A stretch of DNA of 64,000 nucleotides, taken from assembly GCA_913056125.1 (NCBI GenBank), contig CAJXNC010000002.1, forward strand, positions 310,001-374,000, written 5' to 3'. Origin of the DNA: an uncultured Altererythrobacter sp. GTDB taxonomy: Bacteria > Pseudomonadota > Alphaproteobacteria > Sphingomonadales > Sphingomonadaceae. Below the pieces are notes generated by a model that saw only the letters and a list, made by a program, of their open reading frames with translations, was not told where the DNA came from and ran no database searches. This document shows, piece after piece, positions 37,364 through 46,270 of the stretch (position 1 is the stretch's first letter; each line of letters starts with the position of its first letter). Made by a program: the position numbers and the translations under genes.

Positions 37364-39271
37364 ATGGCGCGTGTTATGAGCGCGAGAATTTCTCCTTGCC
37401 TGGTGGCAATAAGGCAGCTGTTAGCACGGCTCGCCATGGATCACGGCGGCAACGTGCTGCTGATCTTTGCCGCATCGCTTTTTCCCCTGCTCGCCCTTGT
37501 CGGCAGCGGCATCGACATGGGCCGCGGCTACATGGCACAGGCGCGCTTGCAGCAGGCATGCGACGCAGGCGTGCTCGCCGCCCGCCAACGCCTGGGAACT
37601 TCGGTAGCCGTGAGCGGCGAAGTTCCCGACAGTGTGGCAGAAACGGGCCAACGCTTCTTCAACATCAACTACCGCGAAGGCCTCTACAGCGCAGAAGACC
37701 GCGAATTCGAAATGTCGCTCGAAAGCGACTACGCCATCAAGGGCGCTGCATCGGTCACGCTGCCGACATCGATCATGGGCGTGTTCGGCTTTGACGAATT
37801 GCCGATCAACGTCACCTGCTTGGCGCAGATGAACCAGTCCAACACCGACGTGATGATGGTGCTCGACGTTACCGGTTCGATGTCGAGCACCAATCCGGGC
37901 GATGACAAGAACCGTATCAACACGCTGAAGGATACGGTTCGCAGCTTCTTCGCACAGATGAACGGCTCGAAGGGCACCGCGCGCATGCGGTTCGGTTTCG
38001 TGCCCTATGCGACCAACGTCAATGTCGGTGGCTTGCTGCGCGACGAGTGGATGACCGACGAATGGTACTACCAGTCGCGCGAATGGAAGGTGGCGTCCAT
38101 CGCTATCGAATACCGCTCCACAGACCGGAACTGGCGTTATCTGAGCGGGAGCAACAGCGAAGTCAGGCAAGTCGACTGGTACTGGGCCAGCTGGCATGGT
38201 GGCACCTATCACTGCAACCGCACCCTCCCCTCTGACAATTTGAGGATCAGGGAGACAGAGATAAGCTCGAGCACGAGCCCCACTGTCGACCCTGTGGGTG
38301 TACGAACCGTCAAGCAGATGCAGCGCGAAACCGACGGTGAAACCTATGATGTTGTCCTTTCCGGCAACAGGTGCCTGGTCCAGCGAACCAAATGGAAGGA
38401 CTACAAGGAGAGCTTCGAGCGGGTCATTGAGCCCTACGAGGAACCCATCCTCAAGTGGCACTATGATCGCCTGCTGCTGAACGTCGAGGACTGGCGCGAC
38501 GATCCCTCCATGTTCCCTGGCTGCATCGAGGAGCGCGACACTTACGAGATCGACGATTACGACAATGTCGACCTCACCCGTGCGCTCGATCTCGATATCG
38601 ATCTCGTACCGACGACGGATCCGCGCACGCAGTGGCGCCCGCAATTCCCGAGCACGGTCTATGCCCGTTACGACAATCGTGGAAACTACACGACGCGCCA
38701 AGTCGTGACCCATGACGATTTCTACAATCCGTACAATTCCAACCGCGCTCACTGCCCACCGGCAGCGCGCAACCTTTCGGAGATGACGTCAGGGCAACTC
38801 GAGACCTATCTCGACACGCTCTATCCCTCGGGCAATACCTATCACGATATCGGAATCCTTTGGGGGGCCCGCCTGCTCTCGCCCAACGGTATCTTCGCCG
38901 CCGAAAACGCCGATGTCGAGGGTGCTTCGGCCACTGCCCGACACCTGATCTTCCTCACGGATGGTGAAACGGCGCCGACGGAGACGAGTTACTCCACCTA
39001 CGGCTTCGAGCCCATCGACCAACGCCGCTGGAGCAAGTCCTCGGGCTCGTCGCTGACGCAAACGGTCGAGAACCGCTTCTCCTTCATTTGCGAGGAAACC
39101 AAGAAGCGTAACATCATGATCTGGGTCATCAGCTTTGGCACCGACGCCAATGACATCATGGAAGAGTGTGCCGGCAGCGATCGCTATTACGTTGCCGACG
39201 ATGCGACCGCTCTGGAAGCGACTTTCAGCTCTATTGCCGACCGTATCGGCGAACTGAGGATCGGCCAGTGA
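37364..39271 (+). CDS. Tad-type pilus protein with von Willebrand factor A domain
   Basis: Protein of 635 residues. The N-terminal TadG-like helix is GGNVLLIFAASLFPLLALVG, with SGIDMGRGYM and LQQACDAGVLAAR. From about residue 160 a vWA domain begins, with the MIDAS motif DVTGSMSS at residue 168 and later HLIFLTDGETAPTE and FGTDAND; a long insertion of about 250 residues separates the halves. Such proteins are predicted tip adhesins or assembly factors of Flp pili that bind a metal. The start overlaps nothing upstream; its stop overlaps the next gene as GTGA. Confidence 0.82.
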   Translation: MARVMSARISPCLVAIRQLLARLAMDHGGNVLLIFAASLFPLLALVGSGIDMGRGYMAQARLQQACDAGVLAARQRLGTSVAVSGEVPDSVAETGQRFFNINYREGLYSAEDREFEMSLESDYAIKGAASVTLPTSIMGVFGFDELPINVTCLAQMNQSNTDVMMVLDVTGSMSSTNPGDDKNRINTLKDTVRSFFAQMNGSKGTARMRFGFVPYATNVNVGGLLRDEWMTDEWYYQSREWKVASIAIEYRSTDRNWRYLSGSNSEVRQVDWYWASWHGGTYHCNRTLPSDNLRIRETEISSSTSPTVDPVGVRTVKQMQRETDGETYDVVLSGNRCLVQRTKWKDYKESFERVIEPYEEPILKWHYDRLLLNVEDWRDDPSMFPGCIEERDTYEIDDYDNVDLTRALDLDIDLVPTTDPRTQWRPQFPSTVYARYDNRGNYTTRQVVTHDDFYNPYNSNRAHCPPAARNLSEMTSGQLETYLDTLYPSGNTYHDIGILWGARLLSPNGIFAAENADVEGASATARHLIFLTDGETAPTETSYSTYGFEPIDQRRWSKSSGSSLTQTVENRFSFICEETKKRNIMIWVISFGTDANDIMEECAGSDRYYVADDATALEATFSSIADRIGELRIGQ

Positions 39272-39870
39272 TCTGGCGCGCCCGTCCCTTGCGTCAACTT
39301 TGGCGCGCCGATGATGGTGCCGCACTGGTGGAGTTCGCACTGGTTGCGCCGGTCTTCATCATGAGCCTGCTGGCCATCTTCGACCTTTGCTACAACATTT
39401 ACGCAGCTTCCATGCTGGAAGGCGTGATCCAGAAGTCGGCGCGCGATACCTCGCTTGAGACCGGCTATCTCGCAGAAGACACTATCGACACGCGTGTGCG
39501 GACTGCCGTTCAGGCAGTGATGCCGCGCGCGGAAATCACTTTCGATCGCAAGGCCTACACCAATTTCTCTGATGTCGGTCGGGCGGAGGACTTTACCGAT
39601 CTTAACGAGAATGGTCGCTGCGACGACGGTGAACCCTTCGAAGATGTGAATGGCAACAAGAACTGGGATGCCGACCGCGGTGAAGATGGCTTTGGCGGCG
39701 CGCGCGATGCGGTGCTGTACACGGTTTCCATCACCTATGAGCGCGTATTCCCGCTAGCCAAGATGCTGGGCATGGACAACACGGTGTCCGCCACCACGCG
39801 AACCGTGCTGCGCAACCAGCCCTTCGGCCAGCAGACTACCAACATCACGATACAGAACTGCCCGCGATGA
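39268..39870 (+). CDS. TadE-like pilus protein with Asp-rich calcium-type loops
   Basis: Protein of 200 residues starting at GTG inside the vWA gene stop (GTGA). The TadE helix is GAALVEFALVAPVFIMSLLAIF (about 15-36). From residue 111 to about 145 comes an acidic stretch with dockerin/thrombospondin-like calcium patterns, DLNENGRCDDGE and DVNGNKNWDADRGEDG. A C-terminal beta segment resumes the TadE fold. The insert suggests a calcium-stabilised exposed loop on a minor pilin (inference). Confidence 0.8.
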   Translation: MIWRARPLRQLWRADDGAALVEFALVAPVFIMSLLAIFDLCYNIYAASMLEGVIQKSARDTSLETGYLAEDTIDTRVRTAVQAVMPRAEITFDRKAYTNFSDVGRAEDFTDLNENGRCDDGEPFEDVNGNKNWDADRGEDGFGGARDAVLYTVSITYERVFPLAKMLGMDNTVSATTRTVLRNQPFGQQTTNITIQNCPR

Positions 39871-41192
39871 TGAGGCCGCTCGTAAATGCACGGCGCTTCC
39901 TCAGGGATTCGACCGCCCTAGCCGCAACCGAATTTGCGATGCTGCTGCCAGTCATGCTTGGACTTGGTCTGACGGGCGTGGAGCTCGCCAATCGCGTGAT
40001 CGTGACAATGCAAATCAGCCAGTTGGCCGCGCATGTTGCCGACAACGCCTCGCGCATTGGCGACCAGTCCATGCTCGAGGATCGCCGAATCTACGAGGCC
40101 GACATCCAGGACCTGCTGCTCGGCGCAGAAGTCCATGGCGGCGACTATCTCGACCTTTACACCCATGGCCGCGTCATTGTGAGCAGCCTGGAAGTCGTAC
40201 CTGGTACCGATGACGACCAATACATCCACTGGCAGCGCTGCATGGGCGAGAAGAGATACGAATCGACCTATGGCAAGGCCGGGGACGGCCTGAATTCGGA
40301 CCTGCCCGGCATGGGTCCTCCGGGCGAGGAAGTGATCGCCTTCGATGACAACGCGGTGATGTTCGTTGAGGTAGCCTATGACTACCAGCCACTGATCGGC
40401 GATCCCTTCGGCATGGCAACGACGATCACTGCCACTTCCTCTTTCACCGTGCGTGAAGATCGTGACCTGACACGCATCTACCAGCTCGACCCCTCCAATC
40501 CGGACGAGGTCGCCGATTGCGGCACCTATACCGGCACCGGCAATAGTGGCGGCACGGGCAATACGAGCTCTTCGTCCACTACATCCTCCTCGACCACGAG
40601 CGGCGGCACCACCACCACCACGACAAGCGGCGCGGGCGGCAGTTCCAGTTCGACGACGACTTCGACCGGCGGGACTTCAAGCACGACGAGTACGTCTGGC
40701 GGCACAAGTTCGACGACGACAACCTCCACCAGCACGTCCAGTTCAGGCGGCACAAGTTCGACCACATCAAGCAGTTCAAGCAGTTCAAGCAGTTCAAGCA
40801 GCGGCGGCCTGCCCTATGATCCGATCGCCGCGGCACAGGCTGCAGTCGACGCAGCCGAAGCAGCAAAGGACGCTGCCAAGGACGCGCGCGACGACGCCAA
40901 GGACGCGCGCGACGACGCCAAGGATGACTGGGAAGACGCGAAGGATGACGCCGAGGACGCATGGGATGATGCCTACGACGCCTACCGGGATGCCTTCAGG
41001 TCCGGCAGGCCGTCGGACTTCCAGCGTGCCGCGGAGCTCTGGCAGGAAGCCATCGATGCACAAGATGCGGCCGATGCCGCGCAGGCGGCCTATGCGGCAG
41101 CGGACCAGGCCTATGAAGATGCCAAGGACGCCTATGAGGACGCCAAGGACGCCTATGACGATGCCAAGGACGCGCTCAAGGCGCTAACCTAG
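39867..41192 (+). CDS. TadE-like protein with Ser/Thr/Gly stalk and Ala-Asp-Lys coiled coil
   Basis: A 441-residue chimera. Residues 1-217 are TadE/TadG-like, with helix ALAATEFAMLLPVMLGLGLT. Residues 219-313 are almost entirely Ser, Thr and Gly. Residues 314-441 are Ala/Asp/Lys heptads: DAKDARD repeated, then DAKDDWE, DAKDDAE, DAWDDAY and a final triple YEDAKDA. Ala recurs at i, i+3, i+7, as in Ala-cored coiled coils. It starts by ATGA overlap and ends the tad operon. It was probably built by fusing a low-complexity stalk to a pilin; it is likely surface exposed. A second ATG directly follows the first. Confidence 0.8.
   Translation: MMRPLVNARRFLRDSTALAATEFAMLLPVMLGLGLTGVELANRVIVTMQISQLAAHVADNASRIGDQSMLEDRRIYEADIQDLLLGAEVHGGDYLDLYTHGRVIVSSLEVVPGTDDDQYIHWQRCMGEKRYESTYGKAGDGLNSDLPGMGPPGEEVIAFDDNAVMFVEVAYDYQPLIGDPFGMATTITATSSFTVREDRDLTRIYQLDPSNPDEVADCGTYTGTGNSGGTGNTSSSSTTSSSTTSGGTTTTTTSGAGGSSSSTTTSTGGTSSTTSTSGGTSSTTTTSTSTSSSGGTSSTTSSSSSSSSSSSSGGLPYDPIAAAQAAVDAAEAAKDAAKDARDDAKDARDDAKDDWEDAKDDAEDAWDDAYDAYRDAFRSGRPSDFQRAAELWQEAIDAQDAADAAQAAYAAADQAYEDAKDAYEDAKDAYDDAKDALKALT
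40521..40805 (+). repeat. Ser/Thr/Gly low-complexity coding repeat
   Basis: About 95 codons of AGC, TCG, ACC, ACG and GGC in irregular short repeats, including a tandem run of TTCAAGCAG units near 40765-40800. Such DNA is prone to slippage, so stalk length may vary between strains. Confidence 0.7.
40872..41174 (+). repeat. 21-bp tandem repeats encoding heptads
   Basis: Two separate blocks of 21-bp units, each one heptad. Block one has units at 40872 (imperfect), 40893 and 40914, encoding xAKDARD. Block two has units at 41112, 41133 and 41154, encoding YxDAKDA. The exact 21-bp phase shows recent expansion by duplication. Confidence 0.75.
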
Positions 41193-41194
41193 GC

Positions 41195-41233
41195 GATTGA
41201 GCGACCGGCCCGCCGAAGGGCTTGGCCGCTCGA
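41195..41233. terminator. hairpin between convergent tad and pdhB genes
   Basis: GATTGAGCG (41195-41203) pairs with CGCTCGATC (41227-41235, one wobble), with further GC pairing inside. It is the only sequence between the two stops. No T-run follows on either strand, so termination may need Rho. Confidence 0.4.
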
Positions 41234-41238
41234 TCAGA

Positions 41239-42591
41239 TCAGCCCTTGTAGCAAACCTTCTTGGCAGCTTGGACAATGCGCGGCGTGTCGATCAGCGCCA
41301 ACTTTTCCAGGTTGGCGGCATAAGGCAGCGGCACGTCTTCGTTGCACACCCTCAGGACCGGGGCATCAAGATCGTCGAAGCCCTGTTCCATGCAAACGGC
41401 GATGACTTCCGAAGCGATCGAGCAGACTGGGAAGCCCTCTTCCGCCACCACCACGCGATTGGTCTTGGCCAGGCTTTCAAGAATGGTCTGCGTGTCGAGC
41501 GGACGCAAGGTGCGCAGGTCAATGACTTCGGCATCGATGCCATCGCCCGCCAGTTCTTCCGCCGCTTCGAGCGCGAATTTCACGCCGATCGAATAGGAAA
41601 CGATGGTGACATCCGAACCCTCACGCATGATCCGCGCCTTGCCGATCGGCAAGACGTGATCGTCGAGCTGGGCGACTTCGAAGCTGTTGCCATAGACCAG
41701 CTCGTTTTCAAGGAAGACAACTGGATCGTCGCAACGGATCGCGGCCTTGAGCAGACCCTTCGCATCCGAAGAATCATAAGGTGCGATGACGATCAGGCCC
41801 GGGACAGCAGCATACCACGGACCGTAGTTCTGGCTGTGCTGAGCCGCCACGCGGCTAGCCGCGCCATTGGGACCGCGGAATACGACCGGGCAACGCATCT
41901 GGCCGCCCGACATGTAATTGGTCTTGGCCGCCGAATTGATGATGTGGTCGATTGCCTGCATGGCGAAGTTGAAGGTCATGAACTCGACCACGGGGCGCAG
42001 GCCGCCCATTGCAGCACCGGCACCGATGCCGGCAAAGCCATATTCTGTGATCGGCGTATCGATCACGCGCTTGGGACCGAATTCTTCCAGCAGGCCCTGG
42101 GTTACCTTGTAGGCGCCTTGGTATTCGGCCACTTCCTCGCCCATGACGAAAACGCGCTCGTCTAGGCGCATTTCCTCGGCCATGGCATCGCGGAGCGCTT
42201 CGCGCACGGTCAGCTTGGCCATATTGGTGCCTTCGGGAATTTCCGGATCGGCAGGGCGCTCCTTCGCCGCAGGCTTCTCGGCCGCCGGAGCAGGTGCTTC
42301 TGCGGCAGGTGCCTCTTCGACAGCAGGAGCGGCGGCGGAGACATCTTCGCCCTCGCCCGCCATGACCGCGATCACCGTGCCGACAGCGACATTCTCGGCG
42401 CCTTCGGGAACGAGAATCTTGCCGATCGTGCCCTCATCGATGCTCTCGAATTCCATCGTAGCCTTGTCGGTTTCGATCTCGGCGAGGACGTCGCCGGCGG
42501 AGACTTCATCGCCTTCCTTGACCAGCCACTTGGCGAGCGTACCTTCTTCCATCGTGGGCGAAAGCGCCGGCATCTTCAGTTCGATCGCCAT
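41239..42591 (-). CDS. pdhB: pyruvate dehydrogenase E1 beta subunit with lipoyl domain
   Basis: Protein of 450 residues. The N-terminal lipoyl domain (about 1-80) has the lipoylated lysine in [11 protein letters not shown]. An Ala/Pro/Glu linker follows (about 85-115), then the transketolase-like E1-beta: [31 protein letters not shown] and [16 protein letters not shown]. Fused lipoyl-E1-beta is a known alphaproteobacterial trait. Its ATG overlaps the pdhA stop by one base (TGATG). Confidence 0.95.
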   Translation of the reverse strand: MAIELKMPALSPTMEEGTLAKWLVKEGDEVSAGDVLAEIETDKATMEFESIDEGTIGKILVPEGAENVAVGTVIAVMAGEGEDVSAAAPAVEEAPAAEAPAPAAEKPAAKERPADPEIPEGTNMAKLTVREALRDAMAEEMRLDERVFVMGEEVAEYQGAYKVTQGLLEEFGPKRVIDTPITEYGFAGIGAGAAMGGLRPVVEFMTFNFAMQAIDHIINSAAKTNYMSGGQMRCPVVFRGPNGAASRVAAQHSQNYGPWYAAVPGLIVIAPYDSSDAKGLLKAAIRCDDPVVFLENELVYGNSFEVAQLDDHVLPIGKARIMREGSDVTIVSYSIGVKFALEAAEELAGDGIDAEVIDLRTLRPLDTQTILESLAKTNRVVVAEEGFPVCSIASEVIAVCMEQGFDDLDAPVLRVCNEDVPLPYAANLEKLALIDTPRIVQAAKKVCYKG

Positions 42592-43709
42592 CAGTAGTCT
42601 CCCACCAGCACGTCGGTGTAGAGCTCTGCTGGCTCCGGCTCGGGCGACTTCTCGGCGAAATCGGCCGCTTCGTTGACCTTGGCGCGAATGGCCTTGTCGA
42701 TCTCTTTCAACTTGTCCTCTTCAACGCCCATATTCTGCAAGTCGGCCTTGGCATGTTCGATCGGGTCGCTCTTTTCGCGAACGCCCTGCACCTCTTCACG
42801 GGTACGATATTTCGCCGGGTCGGACATGGAGTGTCCCCGATAGCGATAAGTGTTCAATTCCATCAGGACGGGGCCATTGCCGCCGCGCACATGGTCCACC
42901 GCAACCTTGGCAGCCTGGTGCACTTCGAGAACGTCCATGCCGTTTACATCCATGCCGGGAATGCGGAAGGCCGTGCCGCGGCGATAGAATTCGGTTTCTG
43001 CCGAGCTGCGCTTGACCGAGGTGCCCATGGCATACTGGTTGTTCTCGACCACGAAGATGATCGGCAGGTTCCACAAGGACGCCATATTGAAGGTCTCGTA
43101 AACCTGGCCCTGGTTCGCTGCGCCGTCACCGAAGTAAGCTGCACAAAGCCCGCCATCTTCGCGATACTGGTGCGCCAGCGCTAGCCCGGCTCCAAGCGGT
43201 ACCTGCGCCCCGACAATGCCGTGGCCGCCGTAAAAAGCCTTCTCGGTCGAGAACATATGCATCGAGCCGCCCTTGCCCCGGCTGATGCCAGCCTCGCGGC
43301 CCGTGAGTTCTGCCATGATGGACTTCGGATCGATGCCATAGGCGAGCATATGGCCGTGATCGCGATAGCCGGTGATGACGCTGTCCTTGCCCTCTTCCAG
43401 CGCGCTCTGGATGCCCACCGCAACCGCTTCCTGGCCGATATAGAGATGGCAGAAACCGCCGATCAGGCCGAGCCCGTAAAGCTGGCCCGCTTTCTCCTCG
43501 AAACGGCGGATAAGCAGCATCTTTTCGTAGAAGCCGAGCAGTTCCTCCGTGTCGGCCTTGTACCGGCGATCCTTTTCGAAAGCTTCCTGCAGGCTGCGAA
43601 GTTCGAAATTGTCGCCGCTATCGGCCTGTTTCGCTGCGCTTTTGGCGGGACTCTTTCGGGTCCCAGCACTCTTGGGTTTGGAGCTTCGCGACGAAGGGGT
43701 TCTTGCCAA
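42591..43709 (-). CDS. pdhA: pyruvate dehydrogenase E1 alpha subunit
   Basis: ThDP-binding E1-alpha of 372 residues. The ThDP motif is [21 protein letters not shown], and the phosphorylation-loop-like region is [19 protein letters not shown]. The first 30 residues are a Ser/Lys/Ala-rich basic leader not seen in the family core. The start is TTG, supported by AAGGAT upstream; no ATG precedes the conserved [19 protein letters not shown]. It is the middle gene of ftsB-pdhA-pdhB. Confidence 0.94.
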   Translation of the reverse strand: MARTPSSRSSKPKSAGTRKSPAKSAAKQADSGDNFELRSLQEAFEKDRRYKADTEELLGFYEKMLLIRRFEEKAGQLYGLGLIGGFCHLYIGQEAVAVGIQSALEEGKDSVITGYRDHGHMLAYGIDPKSIMAELTGREAGISRGKGGSMHMFSTEKAFYGGHGIVGAQVPLGAGLALAHQYREDGGLCAAYFGDGAANQGQVYETFNMASLWNLPIIFVVENNQYAMGTSVKRSSAETEFYRRGTAFRIPGMDVNGMDVLEVHQAAKVAVDHVRGGNGPVLMELNTYRYRGHSMSDPAKYRTREEVQGVREKSDPIEHAKADLQNMGVEEDKLKEIDKAIRAKVNEAADFAEKSPEPEPAELYTDVLVGDY

Positions 43710-43843
43710 TGCCTGTATCCTTATTCGCGCAGGGAGGGGCCGCGCTTCTTGCCTCGCAGCCTATAGGCGCAAGAATATCGGCCATGCAACGCCTCGATAA
43801 GCGATTGAACCCATGTGGTTAGATTGAGTGAGCCAGCGTGCCG

Positions 43844-44152
43844 TTAGGGCTGGGTTTCGAGCTCGATCACATATTCATCCGGATGGGCCACATTCAGATC
43901 GCGGCGGATGAGTTCCGAAGAAAGATCGGGATCGACGTTGTCCGGATCGAGCAAGTCGACCCGATTCTGCAAAGTTGCCCGCTCTTCCTGCAATTCGGCG
44001 ATCCGAATCTCGCGCTTGTCCAGCAGCGAAGCCTGCTCGTTCCATGCCAGCAAGCCGTAGGGACCGGCCAGTGCAAGACCGCCGAGCACGAGCAGGCAGG
44101 CCAGGGCCAGGAAGTGGACTTTGCGGTCTTTGGGGTCGCGTGGAGCGTTCAT
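43844..44152 (-). CDS. ftsB: FtsB/DivIC septum formation initiator family protein
   Basis: Small divisome protein of 102 residues. It has a short basic cytoplasmic tail, one transmembrane helix (FLALACLLVLGGLALAGPYG) and a periplasmic coiled coil (ASLLDKREIRIAELQEERAT), then the FtsB-type end with LIRRDLNVAHPDEYVIELE. It links FtsQ and FtsL in septal cell-wall synthesis. Lying 134 bases upstream of pdhA on the same strand is a common alphaproteobacterial order. Confidence 0.88.
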   Translation of the reverse strand: MNAPRDPKDRKVHFLALACLLVLGGLALAGPYGLLAWNEQASLLDKREIRIAELQEERATLQNRVDLLDPDNVDPDLSSELIRRDLNVAHPDEYVIELETQP

Positions 44153-44372
44153 GACGGGACAGAATCACACTTGCCTAATTGGTTCAAGGTGTTTTGCGTC
44201 GGACCGAAGGATTAGCCACAGGAGCGCCATGCGCAATGCTTCCACAGCGCTTGCCTGCAATGCTATTGAGGGCAAAGGCCGAAGAATATGTGTTCAGGCC
44301 ATTGCAAGGCTCTTGCGCCGATGGCAGCAGAGCGCCACTGTGCAGCGCCAAGAGAGGGAGTTACTTCACACT

Positions 44373-44918
44373 ATGATCGCGCATCGCGCCGCCTTGTTCC
44401 TGGCCGGGGCCACCTCGCTGGCATTGCTGCCCAATCCTGCTGCTGCCCAGGTCGACGAATCCATCGTACTCAATATCCTGCGCAATTGCGCACAGATCGA
44501 CGAGCCCAATGCTCGCCTCGCCTGCTACGACAATAATATACGCGCCGCCGGTGTCGAACCACGCAACACCGTGCCTGGCCGATCGGTGCAAGGTGGTGGC
44601 GCCCCGCTTTCGGGAGCTGGCGGCAGTGTCACCGGTTTTGGTCGCGAGGATGTTCGCACACCCGACCGCTTCCTGCCGGCCCCTCCGGGCGAACTTGAGG
44701 AAATCACCGTCCGCGTCAGCGAAATTCGCTCGATCGGACCGGGTCTGTGGGAGGTCACGCTCGATGATGGTGCGGTGTGGCGCTATACAGATGGAGCTGG
44801 CCCCAACTATTCTCCGCCACGGGTAGGTTCCGAAGTCGAAATCATGCGCGGCGCGATCGGCAGCTTCCTGTTGCGGTATCGCAACCAGCAGCCCGCCCGC
44901 GTCGAACGCATCAGGTAA
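44373..44918 (+). CDS. exported protein of unknown function
   Basis: Not recognised by name. It has 181 residues with a signal peptide ending LLPNPAAAQ, a short cysteine pair (ILRNCAQI and RLACYD, a pattern seen in small periplasmic proteins), a Gly-rich linker, and a C-terminal beta domain (ITVRVSEIRSIGPGLWEVTLDDG and RVGSEVEIMRGAIGSFLLRY) resembling an SH3/OB-type barrel. The ATG at 44373 is preceded by AGAGAGGGAG. It diverges from ftsB. The upstream extension of the frame lacks an export signal. Confidence 0.7.
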   Translation: MIAHRAALFLAGATSLALLPNPAAAQVDESIVLNILRNCAQIDEPNARLACYDNNIRAAGVEPRNTVPGRSVQGGGAPLSGAGGSVTGFGREDVRTPDRFLPAPPGELEEITVRVSEIRSIGPGLWEVTLDDGAVWRYTDGAGPNYSPPRVGSEVEIMRGAIGSFLLRYRNQQPARVERIR

Positions 44919-44938
44919 TCCTTGGCAACGAGCGGGGC

Positions 44939-46270
44939 TCAGCCCTGCCCCAATTCCTCGAAGGCTCGTTCACGTTCGAGCTGCACCACAGCGTTGCGGC
45001 GTATCTTGTCGAAGGTTTCGAGGAAGGACTTCCGTTCGGCCTGGGATAGTGGAGCAAGCAGGAACGCGCTACGCTTGCGGCTCGCGTCCTGAATGATCTC
45101 GTAAAGCTCCTGCCCCTCCTTGCTCGGAGAGAAACGCCCGTGGCGACGCCCGGGCTTGCCTTTACGAATGACGAGGCCCCGATCCGACAGAGCCTTGATG
45201 GTGCGTCCCGCCTGGCTGTGATCGCGATCCAGACGCTCGACCAGCAAGCTCCATTCGATGGGAGCATCACGCCCTATCTCATTGAGAACCCACGCTTCGA
45301 AATTGGAGAGGTTGGTCAGCCGCTTGAACGTCAGCGAGCCACTTCGACTGAAATAGGAACTCAGCGTCATAAGCGGAGAAATGATGCGCGATCGATCGAG
45401 CACGATCTTGTCGCCAAGCCCGCCTTCGCTTTCCACGGCCGCGCCAGGACGCGGGAACTGCGGCGCTTCTCCCCCATGCGAGAGCGCCCTTTCCTGTTCA
45501 TACAAGACCACGGCCTGGTCGAGCAGCTTCTCGATGACTGCGAAGAATCTAGCCAGTTCATCGTCACCGATATCGAAGGTCAATTCGCGATTGCGCAGGT
45601 CTGCCAGTCGTGAAAGCCGTTCACTGTGCTCGCGGCCCTTGCGGGTCAGGACCAATGGAGCGCGCAATTGCTCGCGCTCGACCATCTTGATCTCGAGGAG
45701 CCTTTTGACCGAACGACTTACTTGCGCCTTGTCCACGCCGACTGCCGAAGAGATCTCCGCAGGAACCAGCGGGCCGACATTCTGCAGAAGGAACAGGATG
45801 CGCCGGTCAAGTTCGACGAGGTCGAGCTCCCTCGTATAGGCCATCTCGGCGCTTTCGCGGACCTTGTAGAGCAATTGCCACAGATCGCTCTGGATCACCT
45901 GCGGGGACGTTTCGCCGGTCTCCCTCCCTCCGGGATCGGCATGTTCGAGCCCGTTAAGGATGATGTTGAGCCTGGCACTGAATTCGGGCGGCGGAGTGTC
46001 CGTGGCGCCCACAGGTTCCTCTCCCGCCACCGCTCCCAGCGTGTACGCCTCGACGATCCGAAGCGCTTCGAGGGTCATCGGCCCCAAGGTCTTCTCCAGG
46101 GCGGGCTGAGCGGCAACCGACTGGCGCAATCGGTCCTGCGGTCGCGGCTCACCATTCTTGATCAACCTACGCAATTCAATGGCATAGTCGATCAGGACAG
46201 AACGCCAGTCATGTGCCGCAACAGCGGTTGTTGCGGACACTGCCGGCCTCTTCCCTCCCGCTCTTGCCAT
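44939..46270 (-). CDS. double winged-helix MarR-like transcriptional regulator
   Basis: Protein of 443 residues with two MarR-type domains in one chain. The first (about 135-245) has LDRRILFLLQNVGPLVPAEISS, VDKAQVSRSVKRLLEIKMV and LTRKGREH. The second (about 320-430) has LSNFEAWVLNEIGRDAPIEW, DHSQAGRTIKALSDRGLVIR and a basic wing GKPGRRHGRFSPSKEGQE. An N-terminal region of about 130 residues is unassigned. The two domains could form an intramolecular pseudo-dimer. It diverges from the TonB receptor gene across a 590-base gap, so it may control that receptor. A GTG 12 bases earlier is an alternative start. Confidence 0.75.
   Translation of the reverse strand: MARAGGKRPAVSATTAVAAHDWRSVLIDYAIELRRLIKNGEPRPQDRLRQSVAAQPALEKTLGPMTLEALRIVEAYTLGAVAGEEPVGATDTPPPEFSARLNIILNGLEHADPGGRETGETSPQVIQSDLWQLLYKVRESAEMAYTRELDLVELDRRILFLLQNVGPLVPAEISSAVGVDKAQVSRSVKRLLEIKMVEREQLRAPLVLTRKGREHSERLSRLADLRNRELTFDIGDDELARFFAVIEKLLDQAVVLYEQERALSHGGEAPQFPRPGAAVESEGGLGDKIVLDRSRIISPLMTLSSYFSRSGSLTFKRLTNLSNFEAWVLNEIGRDAPIEWSLLVERLDRDHSQAGRTIKALSDRGLVIRKGKPGRRHGRFSPSKEGQELYEIIQDASRKRSAFLLAPLSQAERKSFLETFDKIRRNAVVQLERERAFEELGQG

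Noticed and set aside
40560-40800. CRISPR-like short repeats
   Set aside because: They are irregular Ser/Thr/Gly codon repeats inside an open reading frame, without constant spacers.
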